A stretch of DNA of 62,497 nucleotides, from assembly GCF_900640115.1 (NCBI RefSeq), contig NZ_CAAAIW010000016.1:1-62497 (forward strand), given 5' to 3'. Of the stretch, positions 18,330 to 27,500 are shown piece by piece (within the stretch, counting starts at the first letter, position 1; each line of letters opens with the position of its first letter). The position numbers and the translations under genes are program-made. Source of the stretch: Legionella yabuuchiae (GTDB lineage: Bacteria; Pseudomonadota; Gammaproteobacteria; Legionellales; Legionellaceae). The notes under the pieces are model-generated. The model was given only the letters and a program-made list of their open reading frames with translations, did no database searches and was not told where the DNA came from.

Positions 18330-19194
18330 AGCGATAGAATACCTTAAACCGCTCCTCCTAATCCTCTGTGGGTTTATTTTTAACGCTTCATCCTTTGCCA
18401 GTGCTTATGAAACGATTTATCCCACTTTATTAAAAGCTAGCCAAGGAGGAACTTATGTCTCTCCAGACCCGGATGAGCTTCGTCAAAGCGAAGCGTTATT
18501 CCTTGAGTTATTTCAGGGAAGCATCAACAATCACTCACAACAAAAATGGAATCATTTAGGATTTGAGCTAAAAGCGTTCGAAGAAGACGGGCAATCATTT
18601 ATCTTAATTCGGGAACAAGATCACCGTAAAGAAGGCCGGGGATTTTACGTATTTCACCAGAGCGTAAGCGGTAATGCTTTACAAGCTCCACATAGTTTTT
18701 ATGATCGGTTAACCCGCGAGATCGCCTTGAAACTCTTTACTGAAAATGGCTTTTCTGCAGCAGCCTGGAATACGATATCACGACTAAAACTTGATTTGGT
18801 TCATCATCAGCAAAGTTTTTTAATGGCCTTTAGCCGTGCCTTTGCAAAAGCGCATCCTAATCGTACCTTAATTCAACTTCATGGCTTTTCTCAATCCAAA
18901 CGCTTGAGTAAAGCAGGCAAAAATGCAACGATCATTATTAGCAGTGGTACATCTTATCCCTCTAAAGCCGTTCAACAGATAGCAACCTGCTTGAAAGAAA
19001 CGGTTGATCCTGAGGTTTATATTAGTTTTATCGATATATTCGAGCTTGGAGGAACAAAAAATACGATTGGGAAAATGCTTCAGTCATTACGACACCCGGG
19101 ATTAATCCATCTTGAGTTAAGTTATGGTGTTCGAAAGGCATTACTAAACAATCCAAATTTATTAATGATGCTAATGGACTGCTTAGAAGAATGA
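18313..19194 (+). CDS. Exported putative poly-gamma-glutamate-hydrolase-like enzyme
   Basis: Start chosen at ATG 18313, overlapping the previous gene by 17 bases, because it gives a clean signal peptide (LLLILCGFIFNASSFAS); 293 residues. Candidate metal and catalytic residues are spaced as in zinc peptidase-like hydrolases of the M14/PghP type. They are APHSFYDRLTREIA (His127, Asp131, Glu136), IQLHGF (His190) and HLELSYGVRKAL (Glu268). The first block sits after a beta segment GRGFYVFHQ, a layout also seen in the degenerate modules of the CapC-like protein. It could trim or release a gamma-linked polymer in the periplasm, the role played by PgsE/CapD/PgdS-type enzymes elsewhere. Family identity is tentative; the export signal and the conserved-looking His/Glu motifs are seen directly. 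Confidence 0.55.
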   Translation: MLNSIKAIEYLKPLLLILCGFIFNASSFASAYETIYPTLLKASQGGTYVSPDPDELRQSEALFLELFQGSINNHSQQKWNHLGFELKAFEEDGQSFILIREQDHRKEGRGFYVFHQSVSGNALQAPHSFYDRLTREIALKLFTENGFSAAAWNTISRLKLDLVHHQQSFLMAFSRAFAKAHPNRTLIQLHGFSQSKRLSKAGKNATIIISSGTSYPSKAVQQIATCLKETVDPEVYISFIDIFELGGTKNTIGKMLQSLRHPGLIHLELSYGVRKALLNNPNLLMMLMDCLEE

Positions 19195-22100
19195 ACAAAG
19201 CTATAGTATTGGGAGTCTGCCTCCTATGCGGATTATTCTTTTCTAAGGCTGCGTTTTCAGAACTGGATAATCTGCAAAGCGTGTTATTATCCACTTATCA
19301 AACGCCCTTACGTTGGGACAACATCGAAGGGCCACCAGAGTGGGTATCAGGAGCCAAACCCAGTTACTCTCCAGCACTTGGCATGCATCTGATAACGCTG
19401 CATCCTGGCCAATCCGTCAAAGTTCGGATAAATGAGCAAAGCCGATTGCGGGTAACCAGCCCCTGCCAACTCCTTTCAAACTCCGAGTTAGCCGTCGATA
19501 CATCCAATGGCAGCGGATTGTATGCCAAAGTCCCTCTAATCCCTAGCCGCGATAACCATTCTTTAGTGAGCGAAGAAGCTTGGTATAAACCCCAGCTTTT
19601 TATCCTTTCTCGACCCAAACACAAGACAACCCCGCTTCAATTCGCCCTATTTGCCTCGCGCTATGAATATCTTCCTGAAATGGCCCCTTATCGTGAAATT
19701 GTGCCATTATGTTCTAAACAAGTACTCATGGGGCGAGAGCTAGATGGTGGTCAGCAGCCTTACTGGTTGTTAGAACCTGGAGTCGAACAATCGATTCGGA
19801 TTAAAGGCCCGACAAGGCTTACGTTTGAACATCGACTGGCTTACCCTCCATTTGAATCGAGCCTGGTGCAAACCTATGAACTCAAGACGAAACTCAACCA
19901 TCATCCCTTCAAGATCTTAGAGTTCGTTACCTCTCTGGAAACCAGTTGGCCGGTAAAAATTAATGGTCAATTTGAAGTCGTTGGGCGTCTTGAACGAGGT
20001 TTTTTAGAGATTCCTCCAGGCGATCATACCTTACAAATTCAACCCTCGGTAAGAATCGTCGGAAGACTGCTTCAGCAACAAAATCCAGACTATTTGTTTC
20101 CCAAATTAAATGGACCGAAATGCTCTCCAGCACAAGCGAGACAATTGATTAAGCAATCAAGACTTAACTTATGGGAAATGACACCTCGCGACGTTAAAGC
20201 CATTATTAAGCATCCTAACGCCCTGCCCGCCAAAACAGAATTAGCCGTCCTGCGCATCATACGCGATAATGCCAGAAAAGCAGGTGGTGTCCTTGGGGTA
20301 ATGGTGATGGAACATTATGCAAGAGACCATCAGGATTACCCACGGATCAAACAATTAGCGGACGAACTGTTTGGATATCATACTTTTTATCGCACTGTAA
20401 ATCCGGTCAATAAAAATCCACGTTTTTCGCAGTATTTAGCTTGGTTTCTTCCTAAACCGTTGCATAATTTTGGCAATCAAGGTAAAGGGCTTGTTTTTGC
20501 CGAGCAATTTTTAAATGCCTTGCTGGATAGAGTTTCCAGTGCAACTTTTGTCGGGTTACCCACCGCTACAAGAGAAAATGACGCTGCCAAACATCACTAT
20601 TACCTACCCAAACGCCCTGCTCCCGTTCCGTTACGAGTCATTGTGGATCCTACGCACACGACTCCAGGCGCATTATTTTATATTCAGTTTAATCACCAAA
20701 CACCAATTGCCATGCATGTGACGCGCAATCCTGAACTGCCCTGGCAAGAATATGCTTTAATTCAAGGGCAGTCAGGAGCTGAGATGCTTAAACAGCTAAA
20801 AAAAGTCACTCTATGCCCAACCTTAAGTGGCCCTTTTAGTCAATGGCAAAGCCCAGCCCCTTTAATTTTAGCTAATACCTTAGAACTGACTTTACCGCCT
20901 GACGTTCAGGTGGTAACCGCTTGGAAAGCCAATGACAAACAAACGGTCTCCTTAGCGCTGCAATATCGGGCCTCTGATCCATTCGTGCTGTCTGAAACCA
21001 GCTACTGGGCCGCCCTCCGAACGTTGTCTCCTGACATACCTGTGATCCGCTTGTTACAAACCTACTTACACATACCTCATGCCACTCAGTTGCCCGCGGC
21101 TGAAAAAACCCTGCAAAACCATTGGCTTCCTTTAGTCCAATTTATTCAGTCGCGATATAAGCAGTTCTCTGCTCCCGTTCATACTCAACCCACTATGTTG
21201 CAACATACACACAAAACCCTCGACCAAAAGGTAGTCGCTCAGCTAAAAACAAACGCCGAACAACTTGAGCGCCAGTCGCAATGGGTGCCTGCTTTAGAAC
21301 TGTGGAGTCAATTATCTCAGCAAGGTTCAAAAGAAATACAACCCTTCGCGAAACAGCATGAAATTAATGCATTGTATCATCTTGGAGAGCATTATCTTGC
21401 AGAAATGAAATTGCGTAGTTACCTCTTATCTGGCGATTCCCCCATAAGAATTTGGGCTTACAAGAAACTGCTAGCGCTTTATAAGCAACAACATGCCATT
21501 GAAGAAATCACGACCTTAACGGCCGCAATGATGATGATAAGCCCTCAAGTTGAAGTCACCAAGCAATTGGTTGAAGCGTTGCTTGCTGAACATGAACCGA
21601 CATTAGCCCTCATGGTTGGATTAACCTTGCCCGAGCCGCTTCAACCAATTGATTCAATGCTTAGAGCCGCCTATCAGAGTCGCTGGTGGGGTCTTTATGT
21701 GCGCTTAACTCAACAGCTCCCAACCATTGAGGCCCAACAATTTTGGAACGCATTACGTCTCATGGAGCAATCCAACTTTAAAGAAGCTCTAGAAGGATTT
21801 ACAGCGTCTGGTCGTTTGGGGCAACCCTGGAAAAAAATATTGCTTGAGGGATGTGTCATTAAAACACAAATTACATCGCCTAATCCCCAAATCAGAGCGA
21901 ATGGTGTTAAAGCCTGGGAGCATTGGCAAGCCAATCAACCCGGCCATTACGTTTGGAAAAACGAGGACAATATCATACAAGATTATGCGAACGGATACAC
22001 ACTCTATAGCATTGAAAGAGATCTGTACTCACAAGTCTATGAAGGCACCCGCACCCGACCTGTAAAAATGCGCATTATAGGGCCGATTAAAGTTAGGCTT

Positions 22101-22550
22101 GAAGTTCGTCCCATGCATTCTAGCGCTGCCTTTAAGCCGCTTGATGGCTGGTTTTATATTCGTGAGCATAAACGCGTTACGCCCTATGCCATCAGCAATA
22201 ATTTCCCGTCACAAGCCATTAAAATCATTGGCAAACCCAATGATGTAGCCGGTCAGCGTTTCTTTGTTGAGTTTAATCTCGGAGCAGGACCTCATAATAT
22301 TACCGTCGATGCAGGGAATCATTCGTTTTTATTACGCCCCCATTTACTGCGCCCTGAAATTCCAGTACCGATTTTACCTACCTTAAATTCTGCCACTAGA
22401 CAGGCAGCGCTCCAAGGTGGCTTAATAGATCCTAAAGCAGTTAAACATCCTTGTTTCTTTTATCACTGCCTTACGGTGATTAAAAATAAATCCAAGTGTA
22501 CGAATCAAAAAACAGCCATTCCCTTATGCAAAGAACGATGCAAACGTTAG
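19191..22550 (+). CDS. Very large exported protein with repeated beta modules and helical repeat region
   Basis: ATG at 19191 overlaps the preceding TGA (ATGA). The product has 1119 residues with a signal peptide (AIVLGVCLLCGLFFSKAAFS). Several segments share the pattern xxVxxRIxGPxxxRxE followed later by a PPGDHTL or GPHNITV-type strand: near residues 200-290 and 950-1070, with a shorter N-terminal version (HPGQSVKVRINEQSRLRV). Residues 690-900 are helical and TPR-like (QLERQSQWVPALELWSQL, FKEALEGFTASGRLG). The similar GP module also occurs in the next gene's product. This looks like a periplasmic scaffold linking inner- and outer-membrane parts, which is inference from composition and operon position. 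It overlaps the next gene by 25 bases. Confidence 0.65.
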   Translation: MNKAIVLGVCLLCGLFFSKAAFSELDNLQSVLLSTYQTPLRWDNIEGPPEWVSGAKPSYSPALGMHLITLHPGQSVKVRINEQSRLRVTSPCQLLSNSELAVDTSNGSGLYAKVPLIPSRDNHSLVSEEAWYKPQLFILSRPKHKTTPLQFALFASRYEYLPEMAPYREIVPLCSKQVLMGRELDGGQQPYWLLEPGVEQSIRIKGPTRLTFEHRLAYPPFESSLVQTYELKTKLNHHPFKILEFVTSLETSWPVKINGQFEVVGRLERGFLEIPPGDHTLQIQPSVRIVGRLLQQQNPDYLFPKLNGPKCSPAQARQLIKQSRLNLWEMTPRDVKAIIKHPNALPAKTELAVLRIIRDNARKAGGVLGVMVMEHYARDHQDYPRIKQLADELFGYHTFYRTVNPVNKNPRFSQYLAWFLPKPLHNFGNQGKGLVFAEQFLNALLDRVSSATFVGLPTATRENDAAKHHYYLPKRPAPVPLRVIVDPTHTTPGALFYIQFNHQTPIAMHVTRNPELPWQEYALIQGQSGAEMLKQLKKVTLCPTLSGPFSQWQSPAPLILANTLELTLPPDVQVVTAWKANDKQTVSLALQYRASDPFVLSETSYWAALRTLSPDIPVIRLLQTYLHIPHATQLPAAEKTLQNHWLPLVQFIQSRYKQFSAPVHTQPTMLQHTHKTLDQKVVAQLKTNAEQLERQSQWVPALELWSQLSQQGSKEIQPFAKQHEINALYHLGEHYLAEMKLRSYLLSGDSPIRIWAYKKLLALYKQQHAIEEITTLTAAMMMISPQVEVTKQLVEALLAEHEPTLALMVGLTLPEPLQPIDSMLRAAYQSRWWGLYVRLTQQLPTIEAQQFWNALRLMEQSNFKEALEGFTASGRLGQPWKKILLEGCVIKTQITSPNPQIRANGVKAWEHWQANQPGHYVWKNEDNIIQDYANGYTLYSIERDLYSQVYEGTRTRPVKMRIIGPIKVRLEVRPMHSSAAFKPLDGWFYIREHKRVTPYAISNNFPSQAIKIIGKPNDVAGQRFFVEFNLGAGPHNITVDAGNHSFLLRPHLLRPEIPVPILPTLNSATRQAALQGGLIDPKAVKHPCFFYHCLTVIKNKSKCTNQKTAIPLCKERCKR

Positions 22551-24538
22551 CCAACAGCAAAATAAACAAGTTGATGATCAACGCCATCGTCATAGGGTGC
22601 TTTACTATATTCTCGCTTACACCATTCGCGGCTAACAATACCATGCCCCCCAACACCTTACCCGAGCAAAAGAAAGAAGCCATTATCCGGAAAATGAATG
22701 CGTTGCTTTGGCTAGCCGAACATAATAAAGAGAAACGCGCTGAAGCGTTAGCGAAGGGGGAGATGTTATATTATAGCTATCCTGAAATTCCTGAACTACA
22801 ACCTTTAAAAACCCGTTTAACACGTCATTTGCAATGGCTCTTGTTTACTAATATTTACAATAGCGCTGGTGTTCGCTATTTCAAACAAGAACACTGGCAG
22901 CCAGAAGGTCAATTGATGCGGATACGGAAAGCCCTAACCCCAGCGCTTTCTAACCAAGAATTTGTATTAACTGGCGAAGGGCGATTGGTCTATACGATAA
23001 AATCACAACAAGCGGTCCAGTTAGGTATCGTTATGCAAGTGGCAGACGTCCCTATTCTATCGCCTGCCCCGATGACGGTGCAATATCGCATTGATGATCA
23101 AAAACCAAAACGTTTGAATTTCAAGGCCAGTCAACAGAAAAAAATCATACGAATTTCTGTACCAAGCGGTGAACATTTGATCAAAATCGAGCTCGTTAAC
23201 CCCGTTTTTAACCAATATCTTATTCTTAATTTTGAAGAAAATGGTCTTAAACCCGAGTTTAAGCATATTGAAGAAATTTTTTACATTGCCACCCGTAAAC
23301 AACCCGTACAGTTTAAAATCGTAGGCCCTGTGATGATTCGCATTGATGAACAACGCGAACGACAAATCATAACACGCTATCAATTTGTGCCTGAAGGCAC
23401 ACATACACTGGAGTTACTGCCTTCCACCAAACGACCAGAAGCCTTATTTCGCATCTCGCAACGAGTTGAATATGAGCCCATCAAAGCCGCAAAACCGCGC
23501 TTTAATGAAGTTAATTATCAGCCCGTACTACCTTCTTATGAGACCTTACCTACCCCAACCAAGCCGAAGCAAGTGATTTTAAAAGATGGACTTAAGCTAG
23601 GCGGGCAAGAAGATGGCACATGGAGTTATTCGCTGGGTGAGATTAAACGACAGAATGTGCTTGTCTCTGATGTGAACGATTTAGACCTAGAAGAATTTTT
23701 AGAGCCCCAATTGGGGCATCACTATTACAATGAACATTTAAATACCTATTTCACCACCAATTTTAAAGAACATATTCGCCGTTTTGGTGGCGCGACATTA
23801 GGGCTTGTGGAGCGCATCCAATTTCGGCCAAACTGGCTACCAGTGAATATGACGCTTTATGGAGATGCCTTTTTCCAAAATCCAGAGGGCAATCAATGGC
23901 TGCCACTGGATGGAAAACAGGAATGGTCCACCACTTGGATAGGCTCCATACACCAAAAACGCGATTTTACCCCCAAAACGTTCCACATTCCTCGGTTTTC
24001 AGCCTTAATTCGCGGCATGAGTTTAGACAATACGGAAGACTATGATGTAAGGACGGTCGATCAAGACATTTTCACGCCATACACATCAGATCACCGCCAA
24101 ATTTTTGAGTTCTCGGATACGTTTTATCATAGACCTTGGCTAGATTCCATTGCCTACGCTGGAGGTGATGTTGCAAACAATCAGCGATTAAGCATTCTTT
24201 ACAGCAAAGTCAATCTCGGTTGGCAGCAACTTTTAGGCCCATTTCAGGCAGGTGTATCGTATCAATATGCCAAATATTATCCGGAGGACTTTTTAAGAAG
24301 AACGTATGGATTTGATCTTCTTTGGCAAACATGGTGCGATAGTTTAAATCTCTATCAAATAAGATTTCAGATACAACGAGACATTGATGCGCCAGCCACT
24401 ACTGGATTTCTTATATTTACCTGGCGAAACAGCAATGGACGAGGTTTTCGCGACGTTGCTCCCGAACCGTTTGAATTTAGAGACATACGCCAACGAGAAG
24501 TTCCTGGTTGGCCAAATAATGCAATGAATGTGGATTGA
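22526..24538 (+). CDS. Exported protein with probable C-terminal outer-membrane barrel, CapB/CapC locus
   Basis: The ATG at 22526 (MQRTMQTLANSK) is preferred over an upstream GTG at 22496; ATGs at 22538 and 22571 are also possible. From 22526 the product is 670 residues with a signal peptide ending LTPFAANN. The N-terminal third contains two beta modules like those of the preceding protein (QFKIVGPVMIRIDEQRER, then PEGTHTLELLPS). The C-terminal 250 residues alternate polar and aromatic or hydrophobic residues (ATLGLVERIQFRPNW, STTWIGSIHQKRDF, RLSILYSKVNLGWQQLL, FQAGVSYQYAKYY), suggesting an outer-membrane beta-barrel. It could be the exit port for the polymer. Barrel assignment is from pattern only. 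It ends three bases before the CapB-like gene. Confidence 0.6.
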   Translation: MQRTMQTLANSKINKLMINAIVIGCFTIFSLTPFAANNTMPPNTLPEQKKEAIIRKMNALLWLAEHNKEKRAEALAKGEMLYYSYPEIPELQPLKTRLTRHLQWLLFTNIYNSAGVRYFKQEHWQPEGQLMRIRKALTPALSNQEFVLTGEGRLVYTIKSQQAVQLGIVMQVADVPILSPAPMTVQYRIDDQKPKRLNFKASQQKKIIRISVPSGEHLIKIELVNPVFNQYLILNFEENGLKPEFKHIEEIFYIATRKQPVQFKIVGPVMIRIDEQRERQIITRYQFVPEGTHTLELLPSTKRPEALFRISQRVEYEPIKAAKPRFNEVNYQPVLPSYETLPTPTKPKQVILKDGLKLGGQEDGTWSYSLGEIKRQNVLVSDVNDLDLEEFLEPQLGHHYYNEHLNTYFTTNFKEHIRRFGGATLGLVERIQFRPNWLPVNMTLYGDAFFQNPEGNQWLPLDGKQEWSTTWIGSIHQKRDFTPKTFHIPRFSALIRGMSLDNTEDYDVRTVDQDIFTPYTSDHRQIFEFSDTFYHRPWLDSIAYAGGDVANNQRLSILYSKVNLGWQQLLGPFQAGVSYQYAKYYPEDFLRRTYGFDLLWQTWCDSLNLYQIRFQIQRDIDAPATTGFLIFTWRNSNGRGFRDVAPEPFEFRDIRQREVPGWPNNAMNVD

Positions 24539-24541
24539 ACC

Positions 24542-27500
24542 ATGCAAAAAGAACTCATGGAACGAATTAAACCCTCAAAGGGTACTTATTTATCAAACAT
24601 CGATAATAAAAGACTTAAACCCATCCTTGATGCCTTTCTAAGAAAAGAAAAAAAGAGAGCTAGTCAATTGCCCATGAATGAACGACAATCCATCAACTGG
24701 GAATCTAGCTTATTAAACTTTTTAATCACTCAGATTAAAACATCCCTACATGAAATCTCCTTATTGTACCTCCATCACTCTAAATTTGAACGGCTTTACC
24801 GTAAAGCCGTTACCGATGAAGAAAAGAAATTATTGCTCTTAAGTTTTTCCAAGCGATTAGGCGCATCCGATGAAGATCTTAAAGAGGACCGCCTAGCCTT
24901 AGGACGATGGTTGGATAGAGAAGCAATGGTGGAGCGGTATATAACCTTACGTTCTCAACTTGAACTACAAATCATACTGTGCGTTGAGAGACTAGAGCCT
25001 ATCACCAAAGATCTTTGTCTACGGCTGAAAGAAAAACAATTTGCAACGCATTGGCCAGAAGTAAATATTAGTGAAACACTTAAGTCCCTATTAAATTATG
25101 AGAACAATGAACGTGTTGTCGTGATTACTTTACAAGCAATTAAAGGAATTATGGCTTGTTTACCCACATCCTATCGTAAAACATTTATCAGCCAGACAAT
25201 GCGATTTTCGATTTTACGTGCCGCACTCGATTCAAACAATAACACTTGGATCCAATGTGAGGCGATGAGTACCGTGGAATACAGCTCACCTCAAGTGCTG
25301 ATCAAGTTGATCCATAAGCGGCTAAGTCATCCCAAACCAGGGGATGACTTTTTTATACGCAGTCATGCTGTATGCCTTCTCTGTAGCAACGACTCTTCTG
25401 TGATGCAAAATCAATTAATCGCCTTAGCGGTTGGTGACGAAAGCCCTTATGTGCGGCAAACGTTAGCGAAACAGTTCATTCGCTTACCTGATACATCCAT
25501 TAGCACCATTTTGTATCAACTAGTTTTAGAAGATAACATCGCAGCAGTTCGTGCTGCGGCAATTCTCAGTAGCTTAGATCTCATTACAAAGCGATCATTG
25601 TTTGAAGAAATAATCAACGTATTCAAGCAAGTTTTTATCAATGAACAAGATGTGTTTGTGCTTAGAATCAGCTTCAAAGTTATTGTAGACGGCTATCAAC
25701 GTTTAAAAAAAATCGACCCGTCTTCAGCAAAAGCCTGGTTTGATCAGTTCAACCCTTGCTTGAATAAAAAACACCTAGAAGGTTCAAGTCTTAAGGTACG
25801 ACGCTGGGCAGCACAAGCGGTTGAAGCGCTCTGGTATCAACAAAATCAAGAAGCACAAGCCCTTGGCGAGGCTTTAAAGAAAGCCATTCAGAATCTTAAA
25901 CCCGGCCATACCAAAACGCTGTCTAAATCATTAATCAAACAAACCGACCCGATTTTTATGGGACGAGTCATGGCAGCGTTGACACAAAAAGATTTTGGAC
26001 TCTATTTAGAATCTCGACGCTTTCGTTCAAAAATCACGCGCGGCCCAAGCTTTGGTGTTCGCTTCTGGCGATTAATGTATGAGATTTCTCACCCCTCATC
26101 GAATAAACGCCAAGGCTTTCCCTATACAACGGCAAGAATCTCAACAGGAGAACTTCGAGCGCCCTCTGCGATTCTTGCAGAGGTTACTAAAACCAACGTT
26201 CCTGGTGAGCCTTTATTCATAGATGAGGAAGATGGTTATCGCCCTTATTTGCCGTTAATGGATGATATTCTGAGCAGTCTGAAGCACCCTCATAAAGCCA
26301 TTAAACTATTCACCAGCGAGGGCATTACAGAAATTAAAGCGCCTCAAAAAAGAATCAAGCGGCTTTGGGCCAAGTGGCGATTGAACCTTGGATTTTCCAA
26401 CTACGCTGCTCTAAGAAATTGGAAGGAATCCAGTTCCTTCGGACCTAAGCGTTATTTAGCAGCCTTTAGACAACTTGGTTTTAAAATCAAATTTAACGCC
26501 TACAATGGAAAATCCTCGGATGAAACCGTAAGCCGTTTTTTTACTGGCGTATCGTTTACGCCAATACTTAACCAATGGGATGAGTTTAAGAATTATGTTT
26601 TTACGGCTTACAGCAATACTCTTTCAGAGCTGTTTCTCTTTTCTTTAATTGTATTATTTTATTTTATCGGCCGTCTTTTTTATGTTAACTGGCGAATTTA
26701 TCGCTTTCGAAAACACATTCCGTTAGTTATTGGAGGGTATGGCACACGGGGTAAATCCGGCGTAGAGCGAATGAAAGCCGCACTGTTTAGTGCCCTAGGG
26801 TACAATGTTCTGTGTAAAACAACTGGTTCAGAAGCGATGTTTTTGCATGGATATCCACTCTGCGACACGCATGAGTTTAATCTGTTTCGTCCTTATGAAA
26901 AAGCCTCTATTTGGGAGCAAATCAAACTTTTATCTCTCGCCCAAAGAATGGATGTGGATGTTTTTCTCTGGGAATGTATGGGGCTAACCCCCAGTTACAT
27001 TGAAATATTACAACGGCAATGGACAAAAGATGACATTTCAACCATTACCAACACTTATCCAGACCATGAGGATATCCAAGGCCCATCTGGAATTAATGTG
27101 GCTGAATCCATAACCCATTTTATAAATCCTGGCTCAAAACTAATTACCAGCGAAGAGCAAATGTTGCCCGTCTTAGCGGAAGCGTCAAAACAATTGAATA
27201 CGGATTTAATTGCTGTGGATTGGGTGAATACGGGCCTTGTGACGCCAGATATCCTCGAGCGGTTTCCTTATGAAGAGCATTCTGTTAATGTGGCCTTAGT
27301 ACTCAAACTCAGTGAAAACCTAGGCATTGAACCATCGTTTGCATTGAAAGCCATTACCGAGCGCTTAATTCCAGACATCGGCGCCTTTAAACGCTTTCCG
27401 TCAGCTCCGATTCAAACACGCAATTTGATCTTCGTCAATGCCATGTCGGCCAATGAGCGTTATGGTTGTTTAAAAAGCTGGGAAAAAATGAATCTTCATC

